A DNA stretch of 64,000 bases from CAYPAV01 sp964408805 (lineage in GTDB: Bacteria; Pseudomonadota; Alphaproteobacteria; UBA8366). The stretch covers positions 62,001-126,000 of the forward strand of contig CAYPAV010000011.1 in the NCBI GenBank assembly GCA_964408805.1, written 5' to 3'. The notes under the pieces were generated by a model. That model did not search any database. It was not told where the DNA came from and saw nothing but the letters and a program-made list of their open reading frames with translations. This document shows positions 9,316-17,295 of the stretch, piece by piece; the stretch's first letter is position 1, and each line of letters opens with the position of its first letter. The translations under genes were made by a program, and so were the position numbers.

Positions 9316-10827
9316 GTGCCGAAACGCTACCTGAACAAAATCCTGAACGCTCGCGTCTATGACGTGGCCCGGGAGACGCCGCTGGATGAGGCGCCGACGC
9401 TCTCGGAACGGCTCGGCAATCGCGTCCTCATCAAGCGGGAGGACCTGCAGCCGGTCCACTCGTTCAAGCTCCGCGGTGCCTACAACAAGATGATCCAATT
9501 GTCGCCGGCGGACCGAAAACGGGGCGTGATCGCCGCCTCCGCGGGCAATCATGCCCAGGGCGTGGCCCTGGCGGCCAATCGCCTCGGCATCAAGGCGACC
9601 ATCGTGATGCCGCGGACGACGCCTGAGATAAAAATCGACGCGACGGCGAAGTGGGGCGCCAAGATCGTCCTCCACGGCGACGATTATCAAGAGGCCCTCG
9701 GCCGCGCCATGGAATTGGTCGAGAAGAAGCGCCTGACTTTCGTCCACCCTTATGACGATCCCGACGTGATCGCCGGCCAAGGCACCGTGGGTATGGAAAT
9801 CCTGCGCCAGATCACCGGCGATGTGCATGCGATCTTCATTCCGGTCGGCGGCGGCGGCTTGCTCTCGGGCGTTGCGGCCTATGTGAAGACGGTCCGGCCC
9901 GAGATCAAAATCATCGGCGTGGAACCGGCCGATGCGGCCTCGCTCACCCGGTCGATCGAGCGGAAACGCCGGGTCAATCTCGACCAAGTCGGCATCTTCG
10001 CCGACGGTGTCGCGGTCCGTCAGGTCGGCAAGGAGACCTTTCGCCTTGCCCGCAAACTGGTCGACGAGATGGTGCTGGCCTCGGTTGATGAGATTTGTGC
10101 GGCGGTCAAGGACCTGTTCGACGACACCCGCGCCATCGCTGAACCTGCCGGCGCCCTGGCGACCGCGGGGCTGAAGATCTACGCCGCCAAGAAGCGCCTG
10201 AAGGGCAAGACGCTAGTCGCGATCAACAGCGGCGCCAATGTCAATTTCGACCGCCTTCGCCATATCTCGGAGCGCGCCGAACTGGGCGAGCAGCGAGAGG
10301 CCCTGTTTGCGGTGACGATCCCGGAGCGTGTCGGGAGCTTCCGCAGGTTTTGCCGCATTCTTGGCAAACGCTCGGTGACCGAGTTCAACTACCGCTATTC
10401 CGACAAGGCGGAGGCGCAGATCTTCCTCGGCGTGCGGATCGGCGACCAAAAGGAAAAGAACACGCTCTTAGCGACATTGCGCCGGAACGGATATCCGGTG
10501 ACCGATCTCACCGACAATGACACCGCGAAACTTCACATCCGCCATATGGTGGGCGGCCGGCCACCCGATATCGAGGACGAGCGAATCTATCGTTTCGAGT
10601 TTCCGGAGCGGCCGGGTGCCTTGATGAATTTCCTCGATCACATGGGTGCCCGCTGGAACATTAGTCTGTTCCACTATCGCAACCACGGCTCTGCCTTCGG
10701 GCGCGTCCTTTGCGGCATTCAGGTGCCGGCCGCCGACATGAAGGCCTTCGACGCCTTCCTCGAGACCCTCGGCTATAACCACTGGCACGAGACCACGAAC
10801 CCGGTCTATCGCACCTTCCTCAACTGA
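9316..10827 (+). CDS. ilvA: Threonine ammonia-lyase (threonine dehydratase), biosynthetic type
   Basis: PLP enzyme that converts L-threonine to 2-oxobutyrate and ammonia, the first step of isoleucine synthesis. From the GTG at 9316 the protein has 503 residues, close to E. coli IlvA. I prefer this start to an upstream in-frame ATG at 9241 because the family N-terminus aligns there and AGGGGAG precedes it. The PLP lysine is in HSFKLRGAYNKM (about residue 51); SAGNHAQGVALAA and the VGGGGLLSGVAAYVK phosphate loop follow. The C-terminal third contains two ACT-like units (ALFAVTIPERVGSFRRFCRI and YRFEFPERPGALMNF), the isoleucine-sensing part that distinguishes the biosynthetic from the short catabolic enzyme. 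It stands alone, divergent from the hydantoinase operon. Confidence 0.9.
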   Translation: MPKRYLNKILNARVYDVARETPLDEAPTLSERLGNRVLIKREDLQPVHSFKLRGAYNKMIQLSPADRKRGVIAASAGNHAQGVALAANRLGIKATIVMPRTTPEIKIDATAKWGAKIVLHGDDYQEALGRAMELVEKKRLTFVHPYDDPDVIAGQGTVGMEILRQITGDVHAIFIPVGGGGLLSGVAAYVKTVRPEIKIIGVEPADAASLTRSIERKRRVNLDQVGIFADGVAVRQVGKETFRLARKLVDEMVLASVDEICAAVKDLFDDTRAIAEPAGALATAGLKIYAAKKRLKGKTLVAINSGANVNFDRLRHISERAELGEQREALFAVTIPERVGSFRRFCRILGKRSVTEFNYRYSDKAEAQIFLGVRIGDQKEKNTLLATLRRNGYPVTDLTDNDTAKLHIRHMVGGRPPDIEDERIYRFEFPERPGALMNFLDHMGARWNISLFHYRNHGSAFGRVLCGIQVPAADMKAFDAFLETLGYNHWHETTNPVYRTFLN

Positions 10828-10878
10828 CCCGATAAAGGGTGCCCGGCACCCCACGCCGCGAAATTCCGATCCGCCGAA

Positions 10879-12147
10879 TTAAGCGAACCGATAATCGTTC
10901 CGGCCGGATTGCTTGACCCGGTACATGACTTCGTCGGCGGCTCGGGTCAGGGCGTCGCGGTCTTCCGCATCGTCCGGGTAGACCGCGATGCCGATACTGG
11001 CGCCCACTCCGCAGGCATGCCCCTCGAAGGCGATCGGTGATTTCAGGGATTTCAAGATGCCTTGCGCCACCGTCTCGATGTCTGCCCGCTTTTCGATGTT
11101 CTCAAGAACGACAACGAATTCGTCACCGCCGATACGTGCCGCAAAATCGGTCTTGCGTATTGTCCCGAGAAGGCGCTGGGCAATCGATTTCAAGACATGG
11201 TCGCCGGCCTCATGACCCAAGCGATCGTTGACCGGCTTGAAGTTGTCGAGGTCGATATACATGAGCGCCGCGAGCTGGTCGCCCCGGGAGGCGCGGCTCA
11301 GGGCCCTCTCCAATCGCTCGGTGAAGGCGTATCTATTTGGCAATTCGGTCAGTGCGTCGTGAAGGGCGAGGAAGCGAATGCGTTCTTCCTGTCGCTTCTT
11401 CAGGGTGATATCGCGGATGATGCCGATGAAGGATGGATGGTCATCCTTGTCGGCCTGTTCAGAGACCGTGATTTCCGCCGGGAAAACTTCGCCGTCGGCC
11501 CGAACGCATTCGAACTCATTCAGTCTGCCGATGAATTTGGCGTCGCCGCTCGCGAAATAATTATGCAAATATTGGTCATGTCGATCGCGGTGCGGCGCCG
11601 GCATGAGGAGAGAGATGTTCTTGCCGATCGCCTCGGCGCGCCGGTGTTGGAAGATTTTCTCCGCGGCTTCGTTGAAATCCGTGATCTGGCCGAATTGATC
11701 GATCGATATGACGGCCTGGTCGACGGCGTTGAGGACCGCATTCAACCGTTGCTCTCGCCACCGTGCCGATTCGGAAGCGTTGATGAATCTCGATATATCG
11801 CGGCATTCGATCAGATAATGAATGTCGGCCTCGCCGACGAAGTTCTCATAGCGTGAGACGTAGAGAATTATATCGATCAGTTTGCCGTCGACCGCCATTA
11901 GCTTCAAAGGCACGCCTTCGAGTTCCGCAACGAAGACATCCAATCCTTCCGCCATCAGGTCGGCGAAGTCCGGATCGACGAAATCGGTAACCGATCGTCC
12001 GATGACGTTCTCGGCATGGTTGGCATGCAGCAATTGGGTGCCGGCGGTGTTGAGATGGCGGACGATGCCGTTGCCGTCGCAAAGCAGGATCGCGGCGTGA
12101 AGCCTCTCGAATGTCGCGGTAATGCCCTGTGATTGGCAGGTCATCAT
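10879..12147 (-). CDS. PAS-domain diguanylate cyclase (GGDEF)
   Basis: A 422-residue soluble signalling protein. Two PAS-like regions come first (about residues 5-135 and 140-255, the second ending in FIGIIRDITLKKRQEERIRFL), followed by a GGDEF domain in the last 165 residues. The catalytic motif is intact (RIGGDEFVVVLEN), and an RKTD inhibitory-site motif lies exactly five residues before GGDEF, as in product-inhibited enzymes. It should make cyclic di-GMP from two GTP. No EAL domain or membrane segment is present, so the PAS domains probably sense a cytoplasmic cue or cofactor. The start was set at the ATG at 12147; the longer frame begins with a TTG lacking a good ribosome site. Confidence 0.88.
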   Translation of the reverse strand: MMTCQSQGITATFERLHAAILLCDGNGIVRHLNTAGTQLLHANHAENVIGRSVTDFVDPDFADLMAEGLDVFVAELEGVPLKLMAVDGKLIDIILYVSRYENFVGEADIHYLIECRDISRFINASESARWREQRLNAVLNAVDQAVISIDQFGQITDFNEAAEKIFQHRRAEAIGKNISLLMPAPHRDRHDQYLHNYFASGDAKFIGRLNEFECVRADGEVFPAEITVSEQADKDDHPSFIGIIRDITLKKRQEERIRFLALHDALTELPNRYAFTERLERALSRASRGDQLAALMYIDLDNFKPVNDRLGHEAGDHVLKSIAQRLLGTIRKTDFAARIGGDEFVVVLENIEKRADIETVAQGILKSLKSPIAFEGHACGVGASIGIAVYPDDAEDRDALTRAADEVMYRVKQSGRNDYRFA

Positions 12148-12420
12148 TCCGTGGCCTATTCTCGGTGAATCCTCAACCAACTCCAAGCCGGCGCCCTATC
12201 GTGACGATTGACATATTCGATTAGCCCGCATTGTCCAACGCCGAACAAATCAGTCGGGCAATCGAGCCCGAAAACGCCGAGACCAAGTTAATCGAACAAT
12301 CGTGAAATCTTTCTTAATGCCTGGCGCGTTCGGCGGTTGGGCGAGCGCGTCACCGGCCGGCGTTGCGGATCGGTGTTCCCAGCCTATTGTCTTTGCCAGC
12401 CAAAACGGGAGGGAAACAAA

Positions 12421-13287
12421 ATGGATTGGACCGAACGCCGCGATCGATTTCGCGCCTTGATCGAAGGGGACGAATGCGTTCATCCGGGCTCCGTCTATGA
12501 CGCCATGTCGGCGCGGATCGCCGAGGATCTCGGATTCGAGGTCGGTATGTTCGCGGGCTCGGTCGGCTCGCTTTCGGTTCTGGGTGCCCCCGATCATATC
12601 GTGTTGACCCTGACCGAATTCGCCACCCAGGCGCACCGGATCTGCCGCGCCGGCAATCTCGCCCTTTTGGTCGACGCGGATCACGGCTACGGCAACGCCC
12701 TCAACGTGATGCGAACGGTCCAGGAACTGGAGACGGCGGGCATCTCTGCACTCTCGATCGAGGACACCGAGTTGCCACAACCCTACGGCGCGCTCGGCAA
12801 GCCGCGCATGCTGTCGCTCGAGGAGGGTGTGGGCAAGATGAAGGGCGCCATTGCCGGCCGCCAGGACCCTCGTCTCGTCATCGCGGGACGGACAAGCGCC
12901 TTGCAGATCGAGGGCGTGGAGGATTGTATTAGCCGGGTGAAGGCCTACGAAAAGGCCGGCGTCGACATGATCTTCCTTGCCGGGATCAACAACACCGATG
13001 AATTGGAGGCGGTTGCGGCCGAAATTAGACTGCCGATCATCACCGGCGGTGGCGGCAAGGGCTTCGAGGACAAGGCCTACCTCGCGAAACACAAGGTGCG
13101 GATCGCCTTGCAGACCCACAAACCGATCATGGCGGCGGTACGCGCGACCTACGAAACCCTGAAAGCGCTTCGTGAGGGAACACCGCCCGGCGACATCGAC
13201 TATTTCGCCTCGCCCGAGTTGATGAAACAGGTCACCCGCGCCGCCGATTACGAGCGCTGGATGCAGGATTTCCTGGGCGGCGAATAG
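12421..13287 (+). CDS. Isocitrate lyase/PEP mutase superfamily enzyme (oxaloacetate decarboxylase-like)
   Basis: A 288-residue TIM-barrel protein of the PEP mutase/isocitrate lyase superfamily. It shows HPGSVYDAMSARIAEDLGFE, the VDADHGYGNALNVMRTVQELE metal-binding block, IEDTELPQPYG and IAGRTSALQIEG. These enzymes make or break C-C or C-P bonds next to a carboxylate (oxaloacetate decarboxylase, 2,3-dimethylmalate lyase, methylisocitrate lyase). The catalytic loop here reads EDTELPQPYG rather than the KKCGH motif of true isocitrate lyases, so it is not ICL. The ATG at 12421 follows GGGAGG and is preferred to longer in-frame options. It lies 9 bases upstream of the AllA-like gene, a probable two-gene operon. 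Confidence 0.82.
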   Translation: MDWTERRDRFRALIEGDECVHPGSVYDAMSARIAEDLGFEVGMFAGSVGSLSVLGAPDHIVLTLTEFATQAHRICRAGNLALLVDADHGYGNALNVMRTVQELETAGISALSIEDTELPQPYGALGKPRMLSLEEGVGKMKGAIAGRQDPRLVIAGRTSALQIEGVEDCISRVKAYEKAGVDMIFLAGINNTDELEAVAAEIRLPIITGGGGKGFEDKAYLAKHKVRIALQTHKPIMAAVRATYETLKALREGTPPGDIDYFASPELMKQVTRAADYERWMQDFLGGE

Positions 13288-13296
13288 GGGGCTATC

Positions 13297-13785
13297 ATGG
13301 ACATCATCGCCAATCCGCTGACCGCCGATGCCTTCGCCCCCTACGGCGAAGTCATCGCGATCGATCCGGTGGGGCGGGCGGGCCGGAACGATTTCGCCGC
13401 CCGGATGGACAATCGTCGAGGGGATGCGGAACTCAACATATCGATCTCGCGTCACGTTCCGATCGAGCTCCCGCTCACCGTCGAGCGGATGGAGATCCAC
13501 CCGCACTCCTCGCAAGCCTTTATACCGATGGAGATCTCGCGCTTTCTGGTGCTGGTATGTCCGACCGATCCGGCGGGGGATCCCGATCTCGCGCGAATGA
13601 TGGCGTTCGTCGGCGCGCGCGACCAAGGCATCTGCTATCGGCCCGACGTCTGGCATCATCCCTTTGGCGTGCTCGATGCGCCGTCCCAATGCACGGTGTT
13701 GCGCTTTGACATGCGTAACGAGGAGGATACGGTCTGGTTCGAGGCGACGGATGGTCCACGGATCGTCGGCCCGGCCGAAAGCTGA
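13297..13785 (+). CDS. allA: Ureidoglycolate lyase (AllA family)
   Basis: A 162-residue cupin-like protein matching AllA in length and blocks: PLTADAFAPYGEVI at the N-terminus, MEIHPHSSQAFIPM in the centre, and CYRPDVWHHPFGVLD near the C-terminus. AllA splits ureidoglycolate into glyoxylate and urea at the end of purine/allantoin breakdown. No other allantoin genes are visible in the window. The close link to a PEP-mutase-family enzyme, which also handles small oxo-acids, suggests these two act on a glyoxylate-type metabolite, but that is inference. Related AllA-like proteins act in other contexts, so the exact substrate is unproven. Confidence 0.82.
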   Translation: MDIIANPLTADAFAPYGEVIAIDPVGRAGRNDFAARMDNRRGDAELNISISRHVPIELPLTVERMEIHPHSSQAFIPMEISRFLVLVCPTDPAGDPDLARMMAFVGARDQGICYRPDVWHHPFGVLDAPSQCTVLRFDMRNEEDTVWFEATDGPRIVGPAES

Positions 13786-13811
13786 CCAACGCACCGGGGC
13801 GGCGGGCTTAT

Positions 13812-13839
13812 TTGAAGCCAATCGCAAAAATGGTATATT
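13812..13839 (+). promoter_or_regulatory. Candidate sigma-70 promoter for the globin-cyclase pair
   Basis: TTGAAG at 13812-13817 and TATATT at 13834-13839 are separated by 16 bases. They lie about 160 bases before the globin ATG in an otherwise gene-free stretch of 215 bases. This is a reading of consensus elements only; no transcription start is known. Confidence 0.45.
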
Positions 13840-14000
13840 GTCGGCCAGCTTCGGGGATATTCCGGTGCCGATCCCAGGATCTCGCGTGTTTGTGTCCGTG
13901 CACTGAAACGAAATCCATCGAAACGATTAGATGCGAGACGATTGCCTGACGCCGAGCGTCGGCAGCGATCCGCGACGGCGTTTAAGAAGGCAGGTGCCCC

Positions 14001-14363
14001 ATGGCCCAATCCATATTCGAACGCAACGGTGGTTTCGCGGCGGTGAGCCGGGTGGTCTCGGCTTTCTACGAGCAGGTGCTCGATTCACCGACCCTCGGCC
14101 CCTATTTCGAAGAAGTCGATATGCGCCGCCAGATCGATCACCAGACGAAATTCATCGCCAGCATCATGGGCGGGCCGGCCAGCTATTCCAACGACCAGCT
14201 GGCGCGCACGCACAAGGTTTTATCCATCAGCGATGCGGATTTTTACGAGGTGACGGATCTCCTGAAGGAGGCGTTGGAAGACGCGGATTTTTCCGAATCC
14301 GATATTTCCGAGGTCTATTCCGAACTGGTGAAGCGCAAGAACCATATCGTTTCGGACGGATAG
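14001..14363 (+). CDS. Truncated haemoglobin, group I (2-on-2 globin)
   Basis: A 120-residue protein with the group I truncated globin pattern: FERNGG at the N-terminus, a CD-corner PYFEEVDM, HQTKFIASIMGGP in helix E, and the proximal histidine in ARTHKVL. Tyr23 (B10), Phe36 (CD1) and His71 (F8) have the same spacing (13 and 48) as Tyr33, Phe46 and His81 of Mycobacterium tuberculosis HbN. That supports haem binding and a ligand-stabilising Tyr pocket for O2 or NO. The gene ends 35 bases before a PAS-coiled-coil-cyclase gene on the same strand. It could supply NO detoxification or act as a haem sensor for that cyclase; the second role is inference from gene order. Confidence 0.9.
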   Translation: MAQSIFERNGGFAAVSRVVSAFYEQVLDSPTLGPYFEEVDMRRQIDHQTKFIASIMGGPASYSNDQLARTHKVLSISDADFYEVTDLLKEALEDADFSESDISEVYSELVKRKNHIVSDG

Positions 14364-14398
14364 GACGTTGGGAACGGGATTCGAACTCGGAGCAGGAA

Positions 14399-15439
14399 AT
14401 GTCGGACGCGTTTGATTTCAAGGAAATGGTCCAATCGCTCGATATCGGCGTCGCCATCGTCGATCTTGAGCGTTGGGAGGTTCTGTTCGAGAACGCGTGT
14501 TTTTTCAATTGGTTCCCACCCGCGGAAGCCGAGTCTCTCGACAAACGGATCGACGGGTTCAAATCCGACCGCGCTCGCCAACGGATTCAAGATCGGGGCA
14601 AGTTTACCTTCGAGACCGAGACCCGCTCGGAATCGCGGCCGATCCCCTTGCGGATTTCGATGCATATGGTGGCGGATAGCGAACCGGCGCGTGTTCGGGT
14701 GGAATGCGTCAACGCATCGAAGGAGAAGGAATCTCAATACATGCTCGATTCCTACTCCAAGCTGGCCGAGAAAAACGCCCGCGATCTGGAACGGGAGAAG
14801 GAACGGGTCGAGCGTCTGCTGCTCAACCTGATGCCGAAGTCGGTCTATGAGGAGCTGAAGGATTTCGGCACCACGACCCCGCGTCGCTTCGACGATTGCT
14901 CGATTCTGATGCTCGATTTCGTGCGTTTTACCAACATGACGATCTCGCAAGATCCGAGTGCCCTGGTTTCCGAACTCAACGATATCTTCTCCGCCTTCGA
15001 CCGGATCGTCGATATGTTCGGCTGCGAGCGGCTGCGGACGATCGGCGATTCCTATATGGCGGTCTCCGGCCTGCCCGAGGCCCTTCCCGAGCATGCGGAG
15101 AACATCGCCAAGGTGGCGCTCCGAATGCGGCGCTATCTTGAGAAACGGAATGAGGCCCATCCAGAGCAATGGCGCTGTCGCATCGGCATTAATTCCGGGT
15201 CCGTGATCGGCTCCTTGGTCGGTGTTCAGAAATATGTTTACGACCTGTTCGGGCCCGGGGTGAACCTGGCGGCGCGCATGGAAAGCATGTCGGAACCGAT
15301 GCGCATCACGCTTTGCGAGGATATGCATCGCCTGATCGAGGATTCGTTTGTGTTCTCCGAGCGCGGCGAGTTCGACGTCAAGGGCTTCGGTAAGAAGTCG
15401 CTTTATTATCTAGAGGGCGAGCAGGACGCTCGGTTCTAG
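14399..15439 (+). CDS. Class III nucleotidyl cyclase with PAS/HNOBA-like sensor and signalling coiled coil
   Basis: A 346-residue soluble protein. Residues 1-105 look like a PAS domain (SLDIGVAIVDLERWEVLFEN). Residues 108-142 form a charged coiled coil that runs into LLLNLMPKSVYEEL, the junction seen between HNOBA and catalytic domains of soluble guanylate cyclases. The cyclase domain (165-340) keeps both metal aspartates (D173, D217) and the transition-state pair N289 and R293. D282 in YDLFGPGVN is the adenine-type residue, but the position that is Lys in adenylate and Glu in guanylate cyclases is Arg213. The product is therefore probably cAMP, with uncertainty. Start: ATG at 14399 with a GAGCAGGA site; the longer frame runs back over the globin gene. 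Likely co-transcribed with the globin. Confidence 0.85.
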   Translation: MSDAFDFKEMVQSLDIGVAIVDLERWEVLFENACFFNWFPPAEAESLDKRIDGFKSDRARQRIQDRGKFTFETETRSESRPIPLRISMHMVADSEPARVRVECVNASKEKESQYMLDSYSKLAEKNARDLEREKERVERLLLNLMPKSVYEELKDFGTTTPRRFDDCSILMLDFVRFTNMTISQDPSALVSELNDIFSAFDRIVDMFGCERLRTIGDSYMAVSGLPEALPEHAENIAKVALRMRRYLEKRNEAHPEQWRCRIGINSGSVIGSLVGVQKYVYDLFGPGVNLAARMESMSEPMRITLCEDMHRLIEDSFVFSERGEFDVKGFGKKSLYYLEGEQDARF

Positions 15440-15510
15440 CGGCCATCTGGACATCGGGTGTGGGCGAATTACCGTCGATATTCCGGGTAACTCGGGGCCG
15501 GTGAGGGGTC

Positions 15511-16509
15511 ATGGCGAACGAGCTTCAATTCGGCATTCAAACCAACGGTATCAGGCATGCCGAAGCCGACGGCATGCCCGACATCGACACCCGGTTCCGC
15601 ATGGTGAAGGAGGCCGGCCTTCACGACTATGTCGACAAGACGCCGGACCCGCATGAAATCGAGGAATTTCGCCGAGCCAGCGAGACCTACGATCTGCCGG
15701 TCCGCGCCAGCGGCTGGTACTACACCTTGGGCGCCGACGAGGCCTTGTTCGAAAACAATATCGCGGTCGCGCGCGATCTCGGCTCTCTTGTGCACAACAC
15801 GCAGATTTTGACGATGCATGCCGACGGCCGGCCGGTCACCGATACGGAAGTCGTCCAAACCTATCTCCGCTTCGCCGAGATCGGCGACAAGGCGGGTGTG
15901 ACACCCTGTTTCGAGGTTCACGTCAACATGTGGTCGGAGGATTTCCGCCGCGTCGCCAAGGTCGGCCGCGCGGTCGAGGCGCGAGGTGCGGCGTTCAACA
16001 TGACCCTCGACCACAGCCACGTCATCTTCAAGATCGACAACCCCTTGGAACAGGAAATCGGCGATATCCGCGGCGACGTGGAGGCCGGCCGGTTGATCCT
16101 CGATCCCTACAAGCCGGGCAATGTCTGCGACGAATGGATCGAGGCGGGTTGGGTTCGTCATTGTCATGCGCGCGCCGCCATTCCCAACAACCCGAAGAAC
16201 ATCGACGCGAAGAACGAGAACGGTGCGCCGGGCCGCGGCATCCAGTATCCCTTCAAACCGCCGGGCCCCGGCGAATATCACGCGGAATGGGACGAAGCGG
16301 CGCTGGAGCCCTGGAAGGAAGTGGTGCGGAAACTGATGCGCTTCCATGCGCGGGATCCAAAGAGCACGCTCGGCCAGATCTCCACCGAGTTCATCCCCGG
16401 CTTCGATTACGGCGAAGGCTGCAAGTATTCGCTCTTCGAGCAGAGCCTCGCCTGCACGGGTTGGATGCGCGACACCTGGGCCGAGATCAGTGCTGAGGCA
16501 ACGCAATGA
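15511..16509 (+). CDS. Xylose isomerase-like TIM-barrel protein
   Basis: A 332-residue protein resembling sugar phosphate isomerase/epimerase (AP endonuclease 2 type) TIM barrels. Typical pieces are FEVHVNMWSEDFRRV, FNMTLDHSHVIFKI (candidate metal-ligand Asp/His) and WVRHCHARAAIPNN with paired histidines. Members isomerise or dehydrate hydroxy-oxo compounds with a divalent metal. It begins after a GTGAGGGG ribosome site and overlaps the next gene, an SDR, by four bases (ATGA), so the two are translationally coupled. A flavin oxidoreductase follows. The combination suggests a catabolic pathway for a polyol or sugar acid, but no substrate can be assigned. Confidence 0.75.
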   Translation: MANELQFGIQTNGIRHAEADGMPDIDTRFRMVKEAGLHDYVDKTPDPHEIEEFRRASETYDLPVRASGWYYTLGADEALFENNIAVARDLGSLVHNTQILTMHADGRPVTDTEVVQTYLRFAEIGDKAGVTPCFEVHVNMWSEDFRRVAKVGRAVEARGAAFNMTLDHSHVIFKIDNPLEQEIGDIRGDVEAGRLILDPYKPGNVCDEWIEAGWVRHCHARAAIPNNPKNIDAKNENGAPGRGIQYPFKPPGPGEYHAEWDEAALEPWKEVVRKLMRFHARDPKSTLGQISTEFIPGFDYGEGCKYSLFEQSLACTGWMRDTWAEISAEATQ

Positions 16510-17279
16510 CACGCCTCGCCGGCAATGTCGCGATCATTACCGGCGGCGCTTCGGGATTCGGTCTTGCGACGGGGCGCGTCTTCGCGCGCGAGGGCGCCAA
16601 GGTCGTCCTGACCGACCGGAACGAGGCCGGTGGTGCCGACGCGGCGCGCGAGATCGGCAATGCAGCGAGTTTTCTGGCGCATGACGTGACGTCGGAGGAC
16701 GATTGGAGGCGGGTTGTCGCCGAGACGCACGACCTGCACGGCCGGCTGGACATTCTGATGAACAACGCCGGGGTGTTCGGCAGCGGTGCCGCCCAGACGA
16801 TCGAGGACATCAGTCTCGAGGAATGGAGATTCGTCAACGAGGTCAACAGCGACGGCGTCTTTCTCGGCTGCCGCGCGGTGATCGAGGCGATGCGCGATTC
16901 AGGCGGCGGTTCGATCATCAACATCTCATCCACCGCCGGCTTCCGTGCCAGCCCGCATATCGTCGCCTATGGCGCCAGCAAGGGGGCCGTCCGCCAGCTC
17001 ACCAAATCGGTGGCCGCCCATTGCGGGCGGAACGGCTATGACATCCGCTGCAATTCGATCCATCCCGGCATGGTCCGCACGCCGCTCGGCGAGGACGTGC
17101 TGCGGATCAAGGACGATCTCGAAACCGCGGCCGCGAAGCGCACCGAGAGCGTGCCCCTCGGCCGGCTCGGCGAGCCCGAGGATATCGCCAACGCCGCTCT
17201 CTTCCTCGCTTCCGATGAAAGCCGCTATATCACCGGCACCGAACTCGTCATTGACGGCGGGATGCTGAGCGGCGGATGA
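16506..17279 (+). CDS. Short-chain dehydrogenase/reductase (SDR)
   Basis: A 257-residue classical SDR that oxidises or reduces an alcohol/ketone with NAD(P). The cofactor motif is TGGASGFG (residues 12-19). D37 in LTDRN, at the end of the second strand, favours NAD. NNAG lies near residue 86, and the catalytic set is Ser141/142, Tyr155 and Lys159 (YGASK). The C-terminus has the usual ITGTELVIDGG. It is coupled to the upstream TIM-barrel gene through an ATGA overlap and followed 16 bases later by a luciferase-like oxidoreductase. The substrate is unknown; the neighbours suggest a hydroxylated intermediate of the same pathway. Confidence 0.88.
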   Translation: MTRLAGNVAIITGGASGFGLATGRVFAREGAKVVLTDRNEAGGADAAREIGNAASFLAHDVTSEDDWRRVVAETHDLHGRLDILMNNAGVFGSGAAQTIEDISLEEWRFVNEVNSDGVFLGCRAVIEAMRDSGGGSIINISSTAGFRASPHIVAYGASKGAVRQLTKSVAAHCGRNGYDIRCNSIHPGMVRTPLGEDVLRIKDDLETAAAKRTESVPLGRLGEPEDIANAALFLASDESRYITGTELVIDGGMLSGG

Positions 17280-17295
17280 CCAGAAAGGACGTTCC

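Noticed and set aside
10831..10856. GGGTGC-CCG-GCACCC hairpin after ilvA as a terminator
   Set aside because: Very short loop and no T run on either strand.
13931..14398. N-terminal extension of the cyclase frame back over the globin gene
   Set aside because: The extension has no coding character while the globin in the other frame matches family residues exactly; an ATG with ribosome site exists at 14399.
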